From Pseudomonadales bacterium (GTDB taxonomy: Bacteria; Pseudomonadota; Gammaproteobacteria; Pseudomonadales; Ketobacteraceae), in NCBI GenBank assembly GCA_002708905.1, contig PAPM01000037.1, forward strand, positions 186,001 through 250,000: DNA of 64,000 nt, in the 5' to 3' direction. The position numbers and the translations under genes were made by a program. The notes beneath the pieces are model-generated. The model ran no database searches and had not been told where the DNA came from. It saw nothing but the letters and a program-made list of their open reading frames with translations. Each line of letters opens with the position of its first letter. Within the stretch, counting starts at the first letter, position 1. Shown here piece by piece: positions 52,155-61,387 of the stretch.

Positions 52155-53315
52155 TCAGCGCCACAGGGACTCGTAAATGGATACCATTTCGTTGATCGAC
52201 GGAACCCTCGGATTATTACCCGGTGAACCGGAGGCCAAAGCCTGTTCGGCCATCAGTTGCAGCTTGTCAAAATAGTCTGTTTTGTCGATGCCGAATTCGG
52301 CGGGGGAAGGAACCTGCAGCTCGGTATTCAGATCCTTCAACTCCTGCAGCAATTTCTTATTGGCAATCAATACGTTCTCGTTCGGTGGGGCCAGCCCCAT
52401 GGCTTTGGCGCAGTCGGCGTAGCGTTCTGCTGCAGAGGCGATGGAATACTCGGTGACACTGGGCAGCAGCATGGCGTTGGACAAGCCATGGGGCACGTGA
52501 AAATGCGCGCCAATAGGCCGGCTCATACCATGTACCAAGGCCACAGACGCCGCCGAGAACGCAACACCGGCCAGGGTGGCCCCCATCATCATCTGTTCAC
52601 GGGCGGCTTCGTTGCTGCCGTCATGGAAAACGGTTCTCAGGTTGGGTGCCAGCAAACGCATGGCGGCCAGGGCCTGGCTGTCGCTGTAAGCATTGGCTTT
52701 TTTGCTGACATAGGCTTCGATGGCATGGGTGAGTGCGTCGATGCCGGTGTCGGCGGTGATGCGCGGAGGCACACTCATGGACAGGGTGTAATCCACCAGA
52801 GCCGCCACCGGCAGGAAGCCCATGCCGACACACAGCATTTTTTCATCTACTTCGTCGTCGGTGATGATGGTGAAGCGGGTCATCTCGGAACCGGTGCCTG
52901 CGGTCGTGGGAATGGCAATCACCGGCAATCCGGTTTCACTCACATTGCGGGGGAATTTGTAATCCCGCATTGCACCTCCATGGCAGGCCAGGATGGCGAT
53001 GGCCTTGGCGCTGTCGATGGGGCTGCCGCCACCCAAGGCAATCAGGCAATCGAAGTTGTCGGCTTTGGTGGCACGGACGCCGGCTTCGATGGAGGACACT
53101 GTGGGTTCCGGTACGGTGTCGGAAAATACGCTGCAGCGCAAGCCGGACTCTTCCAGTACGGCCTGCACCCGGGTGATATAACCCAGGTTCACCATCATGG
53201 GATCCGTGATAATCAATGCATTGGAACAGCCCAATTGGGTCATGATACTGGCAACAGACTCACAGGCGTTACGACCCACCTGTAAAATGCGGGGCAAAAT
53301 AATGGTGGCCGACAT
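52155..53315 (-). CDS. iron-containing alcohol dehydrogenase
   Basis: NAD(P)-dependent alcohol dehydrogenase of type III, 386 residues. Nucleotide loop 'ALGGGSPIDSAKAIAI', 'IPTTAGTGSEMTRFTIIT', metal ligands in 'TGIDALTHAIEAY' and 'LVHGMSRPIGAHFHVPHGLSNAMLLP'. Probably oxidises primary or secondary alcohols made in lipid or ketone breakdown; the exact substrate is unknown. Same strand as the FabR/DesT-like TetR gene, 59 bp apart, so possibly cotranscribed with that repressor. Confidence 0.9.
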   Translation of the reverse strand: MSATIILPRILQVGRNACESVASIMTQLGCSNALIITDPMMVNLGYITRVQAVLEESGLRCSVFSDTVPEPTVSSIEAGVRATKADNFDCLIALGGGSPIDSAKAIAILACHGGAMRDYKFPRNVSETGLPVIAIPTTAGTGSEMTRFTIITDDEVDEKMLCVGMGFLPVAALVDYTLSMSVPPRITADTGIDALTHAIEAYVSKKANAYSDSQALAAMRLLAPNLRTVFHDGSNEAAREQMMMGATLAGVAFSAASVALVHGMSRPIGAHFHVPHGLSNAMLLPSVTEYSIASAAERYADCAKAMGLAPPNENVLIANKKLLQELKDLNTELQVPSPAEFGIDKTDYFDKLQLMAEQALASGSPGNNPRVPSINEMVSIYESLWR

Positions 53316-53374
53316 GGCGTTGTTCTCCTTGCGCTCTTCAGGCTTTGCTGCCCGTCTAATTTCTTATTTTCGTT

Positions 53375-54082
53375 CTATTCCGTCTGCAATGCGCCCATCA
53401 GAATGGCGCCGTGACCATGCAGCACTGCACTCCCCATGGTCAGGGAGGTAATCATTTTTTCCGCCTTGATGCAGATCTGTTCCCGCCGTTCCGGTTGCTC
53501 GATGTATTCCATGGAGAGCTGGAACATTTCCCGGGTAATGGTTTCCGCAATGTCGTACAGGCTGTCCTGGGTCAGCTCCGGCATCAGTTTCAGTTCGCGA
53601 ACGTCATCGGCCATATCCTGGGAGAAATCATCCATGACCTGGCGCAGAGCCCGTCGCAGGATGGGGGAGGCGCCATGCAGTTCCCGAATGCCCAGAATAA
53701 ACGCATTGGGATTCTCTGCAACGTAATCAAAAAACAATTTTACCGTTTCCCGATTCACCTGCATGGCACGGGCGAGGTTGAGGCGGGGATTTTCCTGCCA
53801 GGTGACCACGGGGCTGTCCGCTGGCACCACCGATTCCGCGGCTTTACGTCGCAGCTCCCGCAGTGGAGAGCGGATCTGCTGGGTCATTTCTTCGATGATG
53901 GCCAGGCCCAGCTCATCGAAGTCCTTGAAATGTCGATAGAAAGTGTTGGGATTCAGGCCAGCTTCGCGGGCCAGTTCACGCAGGCTCAGGGCATTCAGGC
54001 TGCGGGTGCTGGCGTTGAGTTTGAGGGCGGCCTCCATCAACAGGCGTTTGCCCTGGGCCAGTACGGATTTGGAAAGGCTCAT
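53375..54082 (-). CDS. FabR/DesT-like TetR family regulator
   Basis: A 235-residue TetR protein. Its N-terminal HTH 'LSLRELAREAGLNPNTFYRH FK' region and following 'DFDELGLAIIEEM' and 'PNAFILGIRELHGASPILR' closely follow FabR/DesT, repressors that sense the saturation of acyl-CoA or acyl-ACP. Two tandem palindromes resembling a DesT site lie between it and the divergent flavoprotein operon. It likely represses that operon and itself. Confidence 0.87.
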   Translation of the reverse strand: MSLSKSVLAQGKRLLMEAALKLNASTRSLNALSLRELAREAGLNPNTFYRHFKDFDELGLAIIEEMTQQIRSPLRELRRKAAESVVPADSPVVTWQENPRLNLARAMQVNRETVKLFFDYVAENPNAFILGIRELHGASPILRRALRQVMDDFSQDMADDVRELKLMPELTQDSLYDIAETITREMFQLSMEYIEQPERREQICIKAEKMITSLTMGSAVLHGHGAILMGALQTE

Positions 54083-54146
54083 GGATAGTCTGATTTTTGT
54101 CCAATTGTATACAGCAGTGTGATGAATTGTACCGCCTCTTGACCGA

Positions 54147-54168
54147 GAAGTATACGCTTGTATACTTC
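54147..54168. promoter_or_regulatory. DesT-like operator A
   Basis: Perfect inverted repeat with core AGTATACGCTTGTATACT (9-bp arms over 22 bp, 4-bp centre GCTT). It has the ACGCTTGT centre that I recall from the Pseudomonas DesT site. 65 bp from the repressor start and 107 bp from the flavoprotein start. Confidence 0.65.
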
Positions 54169-54177
54169 GCTTTCTGA

Positions 54178-54195
54178 GGTAGACGTTTGTCTACC
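54178..54195. promoter_or_regulatory. DesT-like operator B
   Basis: GGTAGACGTTTGTCTACC, perfect 7-bp arms around GTTT, sharing the GTAkACGyTTGTmTAC pattern with operator A. Centres are 29 bp apart, close to three helical turns, so two dimers could bind on one face. Confidence 0.58.
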
Positions 54196-54274
54196 CCAAT
54201 TGAATTATCCGGGATTTGGCCTGCTCACCCCAATGGAGCTCGCCGCGACACACAATAATCACCAGGACTACAAC

Positions 54275-55807
54275 ATGAGTAAACAATCAGTAGAGCACCA
54301 TAAGGTGGCGATTATCGGTACGGGATTTTCCGGCCTTGGCATGGCGATTCGCCTGAAACAGCAGGGAGAGAACGACTTCATCGTGTTTGAGAAAGAAGGC
54401 GGCGTTGGTGGCACCTGGCGTGTCAATCACTATCCCGGTTGTGCCTGTGATGTGCCCTCGCATCTGTACTCGTTTTCCTTCGCCCCCAATCCCAACTGGA
54501 GCCGGATGTTTGCACCCCAGCCGGAAATCAAAAAGTATCTGGAATACTGCGCGGATCATTATGGTGTGATGCCTCATGTCAAACTTAACAACGCCGTTAA
54601 GTCAGCCCATTGGGATGAGCAGCAGCAGTTGTGGATGGTGACTGATCAACAGGGTAAGCAATACAGTGCGAATCTGCTGGTGGCCGGTGCCGGGGGCCTG
54701 TCGGTACCGGCTTACCCCAATATTCCCGGTCTGGAAAAATTCGAGGGTAAGGCGTTCCACTCCCAGGATTGGGATCACAATTATGATCTGCATGGGAAAC
54801 GGGTGGCGGTTATCGGGACCGGTGCTTCCGCCATCCAGTTTGTACCCGAAGTGCAAAAGCAGGCAGCGCAACTGGACCTGTATCAGCGCACACCACCCTG
54901 GATTCTCAGCAAGCCGGATCGGGCCATGAACTTTGCGGAAAAAGTCCTGTTCAAGCGCTTCCCCAAAGCGCAGCTGGCCCTGCGGGAAAAAATCTATTGG
55001 ACGCTGGAAAGCCGGGTGTTGGGTATGCTGGTCAATCCCCGTTTGATGGCCATCGCCAAACGCTGGGCCTTGAATCACATCCGTAACCAGATCAGCGATC
55101 CCGAACTGCGCAAGAAAGTTACTCCGGATTACACCATCGGCTGTAAACGCATTCTGATGTCCGACAACTATTACCCTGCGCTGGATCAGCCCAATGTGGA
55201 TGTGATTACCACCGGCATCCGTGAAGTGACTGCCAACAGCGTGATCACGGTGGATGGGGAAGAGCGGGAAGTGGACGCCATCATTTACGGCACCGGTTTC
55301 AAAGCCACGGATCCGATGCCCCGGGGTTTGTTCTTTGGTCGCAATGGCACCGACATTGTGGACACCTGGCCGGAAGGCCCGGAAGCGTACAAGGGGACTA
55401 CCGTTTCCGGTTTCCCCAATTTCTTTATTCTTATGGGGCCTAATACGGGGCTGGGTCATAACTCCATGGTTTATATGATCGAGTCCCAGGTGAATTATGT
55501 TTTAAGCGCCATGAAGTACATGGAGAATAAACGTATCAAGCAGATCGATGTGGCGCCTTCTGCGCAGGCAGAGTACAACGATCGCATTCAAAACAAACTG
55601 CAGGGCTCCGTATGGAACAGCGGTGGTTGCCAGAGCTGGTACCTGCACCCGGTCAGTGGTAAGAATGTGACGCTATGGCCCGGGTTTACCTGGCAGTTCC
55701 GACAGCAAACCCGCCGCTTTGATGCAGGAGCCTACCTGTTCAACGGCGCTCAGGAATCTTTGCAAACAGAAAACACAGTGAAAGGTACAGTAGGGGCATC
55801 GGCATGA
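54275..55807 (+). CDS. Baeyer-Villiger-type flavin monooxygenase
   Basis: FAD/NADPH monooxygenase of 510 residues. First Rossmann GTGFSG (15-20) with 'VFEKEGGVGGTWRVNHYPGC', fingerprint FEGKAFHSQDWD (FxGxxxHxxxW type), second Rossmann 'RVAVIGTGASAIQFVPEV', and 'YGTGFKATDPMPRG'. Such enzymes insert oxygen into ketones or oxidise heteroatoms. ATG 54275 is chosen because the FAD domain starts there, AGGA precedes it, and longer starts would run through the operators. Forms an operon with the following SDR gene. Confidence 0.9.
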   Translation: MSKQSVEHHKVAIIGTGFSGLGMAIRLKQQGENDFIVFEKEGGVGGTWRVNHYPGCACDVPSHLYSFSFAPNPNWSRMFAPQPEIKKYLEYCADHYGVMPHVKLNNAVKSAHWDEQQQLWMVTDQQGKQYSANLLVAGAGGLSVPAYPNIPGLEKFEGKAFHSQDWDHNYDLHGKRVAVIGTGASAIQFVPEVQKQAAQLDLYQRTPPWILSKPDRAMNFAEKVLFKRFPKAQLALREKIYWTLESRVLGMLVNPRLMAIAKRWALNHIRNQISDPELRKKVTPDYTIGCKRILMSDNYYPALDQPNVDVITTGIREVTANSVITVDGEEREVDAIIYGTGFKATDPMPRGLFFGRNGTDIVDTWPEGPEAYKGTTVSGFPNFFILMGPNTGLGHNSMVYMIESQVNYVLSAMKYMENKRIKQIDVAPSAQAEYNDRIQNKLQGSVWNSGGCQSWYLHPVSGKNVTLWPGFTWQFRQQTRRFDAGAYLFNGAQESLQTENTVKGTVGASA

Positions 55808-56646
55808 AATCATTCAAGAACAAGGTAGCCGCCATCACTGGCGCGGCATCTGGAATCGGGCGGGCTTTGGCGGTTGAACTGGCCAAACAGCAATGCCACT
55901 TGGCTCTAAGCGACGTGGATGTCCAGGGATTGGCAGAAACCGCCAAGCAAGCGGAAGCGCTGGGTGTTAAAGTGACCACTGCCAAGGTGAATGTGGCGGA
56001 TCGTGAAGCGGTGCACGCCTGGGCGGATCAGGCAGTGAAAGAGCACGGCAAAGTGAATATGGTCTTCAACAACGCCGGAGTGGCGCTGGGTGGAACGGTT
56101 GAAGATACGGACTATGCCGATTACGAGTGGATCGTGGGAATCAATATGTGGGGCGTGGTGTATGGCACCAAGGCGTTTCTGCCCTACATCAAACAGGCCG
56201 GCGAGGAAGGGCACATCATCAATATTTCCAGCGTGTTCGGCTTGTTTGCCCAACCCACTCAGAGCGGCTATAACATGTCGAAGTTTGCGGTACGTGGTTT
56301 CACCGAATCCCTGCGCCAGGAGCTGGATATAGAGGGTGGTAAGGTGTCCTGCACCTGTGTGCATCCCGGTGGTATCAAAACCAATATCGCCCGCAATGCC
56401 CGTATGAGCAACAGTATGGAAAAACTCACCGGCGGCGCCAGTGCGGAGAAAATGCGGGATCAGTTCGAAGCGCTGTTCATGACCACATCCGAGCAGGCAG
56501 CGGAGGTGATACTATCCGGTGTGAAAGCCAACAAGCGTCGGGTGTTGATTGGACCGGATGCCCGGGTGCTGGATTTGATGCAGCGAACTCTGCCAGTGAT
56601 TTATCAGCGCTTGGTGACCACCTCGTTCAAGTGGGCCGGTCGCTAA
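55804..56646 (+). CDS. short-chain dehydrogenase/reductase
   Basis: Classical SDR of 280 residues. NAD(P) motif 'ITGAASGIGRALA', 'NNAGVALGG', catalytic Ser in 'IINISSVFGLFA' and YxxxK in 'SGYNMSKFAVRG'. Overlaps the flavoprotein gene by 4 bp; together they suggest an alcohol-ketone-ester oxidation pair. Ends in a strong terminator. Substrate not deducible. Confidence 0.9.
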   Translation: MKSFKNKVAAITGAASGIGRALAVELAKQQCHLALSDVDVQGLAETAKQAEALGVKVTTAKVNVADREAVHAWADQAVKEHGKVNMVFNNAGVALGGTVEDTDYADYEWIVGINMWGVVYGTKAFLPYIKQAGEEGHIINISSVFGLFAQPTQSGYNMSKFAVRGFTESLRQELDIEGGKVSCTCVHPGGIKTNIARNARMSNSMEKLTGGASAEKMRDQFEALFMTTSEQAAEVILSGVKANKRRVLIGPDARVLDLMQRTLPVIYQRLVTTSFKWAGR

Positions 56647-56662
56647 ACAACAGCATACAATC

Positions 56663-56688
56663 ACCCGGGCAATAGCCCGGGTTTTTTT
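56663..56688 (+). terminator. Rho-independent terminator
   Basis: ACCCGGGC, AATA loop, GCCCGGGT followed by six to seven T. Lies 17 bp after the SDR stop and ends the flavoprotein-SDR operon. Confidence 0.88.
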
Positions 56689-56832
56689 GCCTGGGCAATG
56701 TCAATCCTGGGGCAATTTCAACCAATAACCTGAAAGCAGATTCCAAGAACTATAATCAAGATCCAGAATCAAAGACCAATAACGAATAACCAAAACCTTA
56801 AACGAAGAAACCCAAAACGCGAGGAGAACACC

Positions 56833-58449
56833 ATGCACGGATTGATGATGGATACCCAACTTTCCATTTCATCCATTCTGCGTCATGCAGAAAAAGTGCA
56901 TCAGCACTGTGAAATTGTCAGCCGCAAACCGGAAGGCGGCGTTTTTCGATACACCTACAAGGATGCCGGCAGACGCGCTCGTCAGGCAGCCAATGTACTC
57001 ACCAGACTGGGTGTAAAGCAGCAGGACCGGGTGGCCACCCTGGCCTGGAACACCCACCGCCATTATGAATTGTATTTTGCGGTATCCGGCAGCGGTGCGG
57101 TGCTGCATACGGTGAATCCCCGCCTGTTCCCGGAACAGATTATTTATATTCTCAATCACGCGGAAGACGAAGTGCTGTTCGTGGACATCCAGTTCGTACC
57201 CTTGATTGAAGCCATCCATGACCAGCTGCCATTGTTGAAGCACATCGTACTGATGGTGGACAAAGACAAGATGCCGGAATCCAAACTGGATCTGTTGTGC
57301 TATGAAGAATTGATTGACGCCGCCAGTGAAGAATACGAGTGGCCATCCTTCGATGAAAACATGGCCGCTACCCTTTGCTATACCTCCGGGACCACCGGCA
57401 ATCCCAAGGGTGTACTGTACAGCCACCGCTCCACCGTCATTCATGCCCTGGCTTCGGTCAGCAACGACGCTTTAGGTGTTTGCAATCAATCGGTGGTGTT
57501 GCCGGTGGTGCCCATGTTCCATGTCAACGCCTGGGGTGTCCCCTATGGTGCCACGGCCGGTGGAGCCAAGTTGGTATTGCCGGGCGCGGGTATGGACGGT
57601 GCTTCTCTCTACGAATTAATCAGTGGTGAAGAAGTGTCTTTACTGTTGGGTGTACCCACTGTCTGGCTGGGTCTGTTGCAATACTGCGATCAGGAGAAGC
57701 TGACGTTGTCTTCCGTGGAAGAAGTGGTCATCGGTGGTTCTGCCGCCCCCATGTCCATGATCAAGGCGTTCCAGGAAAAACACGATGCCTTTGTTATCCA
57801 CGCCTGGGGTATGACCGAACTGTCGCCCATGGGGACAGTGAACAGCATGAATAATTACATGGCCAGTCTGTCCCAGGAAGAACGCTACAAACTGCAGACC
57901 AAGCAGGGCCGTCCCATCTACGGTATTGAAATCCGTATCGTCGATGCGGAAGGCAAGGAGCTGCTCCAGGACGGTAAGGCGTTTGGTCGCCTGCAGGTAC
58001 GCGGCCCTTGGGTGGCCAGTTCCTATTACAAGCATGAGGATCAGTCCGACTGGGAAGATGGTTGGTTTGATACCGGTGATGTGGCCACCATTGATGAGCA
58101 CGGCTACATGAATATCGTGGATCGGGCCAAGGATGTGATCAAGTCCGGTGGCGAGTGGATCAGCTCCATCGACGTGGAAAACATTGCCATCGGTCATGAG
58201 GCTGTCGCCGAGTGCGCCGTGGTGGGCGTACCCCATCCCAAATGGGATGAACGCCCATTGCTGCTGGTAGTATTGAATCCGGGGACGTCCCTCACCAAAG
58301 AGGAAATGCTGGAATATTTGTCCGATAAAATCGTCAAATGGTGGATGCCGGATGAGGTGATGTTTGTGGAGGAACTGCCGCACACGCCCACCGGCAAACT
58401 GCTGAAACGGGAACTGCGCGATCAGTATCAGGATGTTTATACCCAGTAG
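56833..58449 (+). CDS. fatty acid-CoA ligase (AlkK-like)
   Basis: Adenylate-forming acyl-CoA synthetase of 538 residues. Motifs: 'LCYTSGTTGNPKGVLYSHRS' (ATP loop), 'HAWGMTELSPMG', 'GWFDTGDVATIDEHGYMNIV', 'DRAKDVIKSGGEWISSIDVE' and catalytic Lys in 'PTGKLLKRELRDQY'. Length and start ('MHGLMM') match medium-chain AlkK-type ligases. GAGGAG sits ahead of the ATG in an A-rich leader. Single-gene unit with its own terminator, next to other lipid genes. Confidence 0.92.
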   Translation: MHGLMMDTQLSISSILRHAEKVHQHCEIVSRKPEGGVFRYTYKDAGRRARQAANVLTRLGVKQQDRVATLAWNTHRHYELYFAVSGSGAVLHTVNPRLFPEQIIYILNHAEDEVLFVDIQFVPLIEAIHDQLPLLKHIVLMVDKDKMPESKLDLLCYEELIDAASEEYEWPSFDENMAATLCYTSGTTGNPKGVLYSHRSTVIHALASVSNDALGVCNQSVVLPVVPMFHVNAWGVPYGATAGGAKLVLPGAGMDGASLYELISGEEVSLLLGVPTVWLGLLQYCDQEKLTLSSVEEVVIGGSAAPMSMIKAFQEKHDAFVIHAWGMTELSPMGTVNSMNNYMASLSQEERYKLQTKQGRPIYGIEIRIVDAEGKELLQDGKAFGRLQVRGPWVASSYYKHEDQSDWEDGWFDTGDVATIDEHGYMNIVDRAKDVIKSGGEWISSIDVENIAIGHEAVAECAVVGVPHPKWDERPLLLVVLNPGTSLTKEEMLEYLSDKIVKWWMPDEVMFVEELPHTPTGKLLKRELRDQYQDVYTQ

Positions 58450-58480
58450 TCCGACATTAAGTTCGTAGTGAGTAGCGCGA

Positions 58481-58510
58481 AGCCCGTTGAGTATATCAAC
58501 GGGCTTTTTT
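58481..58510 (+). terminator. Rho-independent terminator
   Basis: AGCCCGTTGA pairs with TCAACGGGCT (10 bp) around loop GTATA, followed by six T. About 30 bp after the acyl-CoA ligase stop. Confidence 0.88.
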
Positions 58511-58617
58511 ATTCAGAGTGACGTCTTTCCACAAAACATCGTCATTCAATCACCTAACCCAGTGGCGGCCAGTGATCTAATCTTGATAGAGACAATAAAA
58601 ACAGAGGCAGCAAAAGA

Positions 58618-59508
58618 ATGTTAGGTAAACGTCGCGCACAGACTCCGTCAACGTTAAAACTGCTGGCCCGCAGTGTTCGTTTCAATTATCTGGAATCCAT
58701 GCAGAAAAACCGCTATTGGCATGATAACGACCCGGTAAAAACCCACTTCTTTAATGCCCTGCAAGCCCTGTTCCCCGAGGGGGAGCGTTTCTTTATGGAT
58801 TCTGCCCGGGATGTGCGGGATGAATTAGGCAAAGGCAATATTCCGCCTGCACTGCTGGAGCAGATTCAGTTGTTTATTCGGCAGGAGGCCATGCACGGAC
58901 GGGAACACGATAACTGGTCCGAAGCCTTAATTGAATTGGGTTATCCGGCGATGGAAATGTTTGATGAGAAACTGAAACGGGATAACGCCTGGTCCCGCAA
59001 GAATCTGGCGCCCATTACCCGCCTGGCCATGACGGCGGCCTCGGAACACTTCACTGCGTCGCTGGCACACTTGTTTATTTATCATCGCCCGGATCTGGTG
59101 GAAAAGGCGGAGTCGCCGTTCCGTGAGTTACTGATCTACCATGCCCTGGAAGAAGTGGAGCACAAGGCGGTCTGTTACGACCTCTATCAACAGGCCGAAG
59201 GCAGTTACTGGAAGCGGGCCTCCGCCATGGTGTTTGTGACGGTGGATCTGTTGCTGCGCCTGCGAAACCGTATGCAGTACCTGTTGGAGCAGGATGGGCT
59301 CTGGGACGCCAAACATCGTCGCGCCATGCGGGCTTTGATCTGGGGTAAGGATGGCATCATGCGGGCATTGGCACCGTTTCTGTTGCAGTATTTCCGGCCG
59401 GACTTCCACCCTTGGGAAACCGACGAGAGACGGGACCTGATGGAGCGTTTCCGTGAGGAAATGGACCTGATTGAGAAAATGCAGGAACCATCGGCCGATG
59501 CGGCATGA
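58618..59508 (+). CDS. PF10118 metal-dependent hydrolase-like protein
   Basis: A 296-residue paralogue of the protein at 12484-13299. Probable metal-binding helices: 'LFIRQEAMHGREHDNWSEAL', 'AASEHFTASLAHLFIY', 'YHALEEVEHKAVCYDLYQQA'. The Glu-xx-His spacing recalls di-iron or carboxylate-bridged enzymes more than a hydrolase. It follows the acyl-CoA ligase gene but after a terminator, so has its own promoter. A role in lipid modification is inferred from neighbours only. Confidence 0.82.
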   Translation: MLGKRRAQTPSTLKLLARSVRFNYLESMQKNRYWHDNDPVKTHFFNALQALFPEGERFFMDSARDVRDELGKGNIPPALLEQIQLFIRQEAMHGREHDNWSEALIELGYPAMEMFDEKLKRDNAWSRKNLAPITRLAMTAASEHFTASLAHLFIYHRPDLVEKAESPFRELLIYHALEEVEHKAVCYDLYQQAEGSYWKRASAMVFVTVDLLLRLRNRMQYLLEQDGLWDAKHRRAMRALIWGKDGIMRALAPFLLQYFRPDFHPWETDERRDLMERFREEMDLIEKMQEPSADAA

Positions 59509-59514
59509 CGAACA

Positions 59515-60495
59515 TTATTTATAGGTATCCAGCAGCTTGGCCTGGGCCTGTACGGCACTGGTGAATTCTGCGTGCATACGCTCAATCATCTCCGCCACCG
59601 GCAATACATCGTGAATGCCGGCACAGCCCTGGCCTGCGGACCAAACGGTTTTCCAGGCTTTGGCTTCGTCGCTCACGGGCTTCAATTTCTCCCCGTAATT
59701 CACATCGCCAGGTTGACTGAGCTTCGCTAAATCATAGCCATTGGCTTCCATGCTGGGGCGCATAAAGCTGGCGGGTATGCCGGATACTGCGGGAGTGTGC
59801 ACAATATCCTTACTGCTGCAGTCAATGATCATTTGTTTGTAGTCAGCCACGGCTTCGCTTTCGACAGTGTTGATAAACCGCGTCCCCATGTAGGCCAGGT
59901 CCGCCCCCATTTGCAGGGCCGCCGCCACGTCTGAGCCACTGTTGATGCAACCGGCCAACAACAGCGTCTTGTCGAAGAAGCTGCGGATCTCCTGGATCAG
60001 AGCAAAGGGATTGGTGGTCCCGGCATGGCCCCCGGCCCCGCCACTCACGGCAATCAGACCGTCAACACCGGCTTTGGCGGCGCTTTCCGCGTGCCGGCGA
60101 TTGGTCACATCGTGGAATACCACACCACCATAGCCATGCACAGCATCCACCAGGTCCTTGACTGCGCCCAGAGAGGTAATGATCAGAGGAACTTCATGCT
60201 TGACGCACAACTCCAGATCCGCCTGCACCCGGGGGTTGGTGTGATGGACGATCAGATTGATACCGAAGGGTGCCGCTTTTTTGCCGGTCTCAGCCTCAAA
60301 CGCAGCCAATTCCTGCTTGATCTCAATCAGCCATTCCTCAAACCCCTCGCTGGTGCGTTGATTGAGTGCCGGCAGCGTACCGACCACCCCGTTCTTACAG
60401 TTCTCAATCAACATCTTTGGCCCGGATACCAGGAACATGGGAGCGGCCACAACGGGAAGTTTTAATCTGCCTTCAAAACTGCTTGGAATCGGCAT
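59515..60495 (-). CDS. nitronate monooxygenase-like FMN enzyme
   Basis: TIM-barrel flavin oxidoreductase of 326 residues. Visible: 'LPVVAAPMFLVSGPKMLIEN', 'VKHEVPLIITSLGAVKDLVD', 'DGLIAVSGGAGGHAGTTNPF' (FMN/His site), 'GADLAYMGTRFINTVESEA' (phosphate loop). Family members oxidise alkyl nitronates or reduce quinones. ATG 60493-60495 is used: the domain begins there and AAGGTG lies eight bases ahead. It ends 6 bp from the convergent PF10118 gene. Confidence 0.85.
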   Translation of the reverse strand: MPIPSSFEGRLKLPVVAAPMFLVSGPKMLIENCKNGVVGTLPALNQRTSEGFEEWLIEIKQELAAFEAETGKKAAPFGINLIVHHTNPRVQADLELCVKHEVPLIITSLGAVKDLVDAVHGYGGVVFHDVTNRRHAESAAKAGVDGLIAVSGGAGGHAGTTNPFALIQEIRSFFDKTLLLAGCINSGSDVAAALQMGADLAYMGTRFINTVESEAVADYKQMIIDCSSKDIVHTPAVSGIPASFMRPSMEANGYDLAKLSQPGDVNYGEKLKPVSDEAKAWKTVWSAGQGCAGIHDVLPVAEMIERMHAEFTSAVQAQAKLLDTYK

Positions 60496-60637
60496 GGAGG
60501 TACACCTTACTCTCGGTAGAAAATCGAATATAAAGAAGCGCCAAGAATAGCATGTAAATCCCCAGCGCGGAAAAGCTGGAAACGCTACAATGGCGGTTTT
60601 GACCCCCAAAGCCATTCCTTCTATACAGCGAGTATCC

Positions 60638-61387
60638 ATGGCCATTGAATTTGATCGCGTCCACCAGGGCAGGCATTACCAGGTGCGCAGTGCCGGACGC
60701 ACGCGACGTCTTTACACTGATGGTGTTTTTCACAGTCAGTACAATCCAAACCATCCCGTCACCGGCAGTGTATGGGATTTGCTTTTCCTGCCCAGTCAAT
60801 TCTATCTGCCGGAAGATATCCGCCGGGTTCTAGTACTGGGAGTGGGCGGTGGTGCGGTCATTCATATGCTGAACCGGTTTATGCAGCCGGAATCCATTGT
60901 CGGGGTTGAGCTGAGTAAGCTGCACATCCAGTTGGCACGGCGCTACTTTGATTTGAAATATCCCAACCTGGAACTGGTGCAGGCCAATGCCATTGACTGG
61001 ATGATCGAATACCAGGGAGAACCTTTTGATCTCATTATCGATGATCTTTATTTCGAAGAGGAAGGCGAGCCGCAGCGGGCGATTGCGGCAGATGCCAGTT
61101 GGTTTGATCTGCTGACAGAGCATCTGACGGATCAAGGTGCTTTGGTGATGAATTTTGTCAACTATCGGGAGTGGCGCAACAGTGCTTACTTTTCTGAAGA
61201 ATTTGTGCGAGAAAGCTTTGCATCCGTTTATCAATTTGCCACCCCCACCTGCCACAACGCGGTGGTGGGATTTTTACGTAAACCTACAGAAACCCGGATG
61301 CTGCGCCAGACGCTGATTACCAAACCCGGTCTGAATCCTGAACTCAGCAGCAGCCGCCTGCGTTATGCGGTCAAGAAGATAGCTTGA
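60638..61387 (+). CDS. spermidine synthase-like SAM-fold protein
   Basis: A 249-residue protein of the spermidine synthase/methyltransferase fold. 'VLVLGVGGGAVIHMLNRF' is the nucleotide-binding loop and 'IVGVELSKLHIQLARRYF' the acidic strand. In place of the usual aminopropyltransferase D-S-x-D-P-x-G-P there is 'IIDDLYFEEEGEP', so true polyamine synthesis is doubtful. ATG 60638 starts the conserved part; ATG 60590 would add 16 unconserved residues. The end overlaps convergent rsmC by 17 bp. Confidence 0.78.
   Translation: MAIEFDRVHQGRHYQVRSAGRTRRLYTDGVFHSQYNPNHPVTGSVWDLLFLPSQFYLPEDIRRVLVLGVGGGAVIHMLNRFMQPESIVGVELSKLHIQLARRYFDLKYPNLELVQANAIDWMIEYQGEPFDLIIDDLYFEEEGEPQRAIAADASWFDLLTEHLTDQGALVMNFVNYREWRNSAYFSEEFVRESFASVYQFATPTCHNAVVGFLRKPTETRMLRQTLITKPGLNPELSSSRLRYAVKKIA

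Noticed and set aside
52257-53285. Long plus-strand open frame (342 codons)
   Set aside because: It lies entirely antisense to the iron alcohol dehydrogenase gene, is His/Gly-rich and shows no family features; a shadow frame.
54602-55459. Minus-strand open frame of 285 codons
   Set aside because: Antisense to the flavin monooxygenase, with composition typical of reverse-complement reading of a GC-rich gene.
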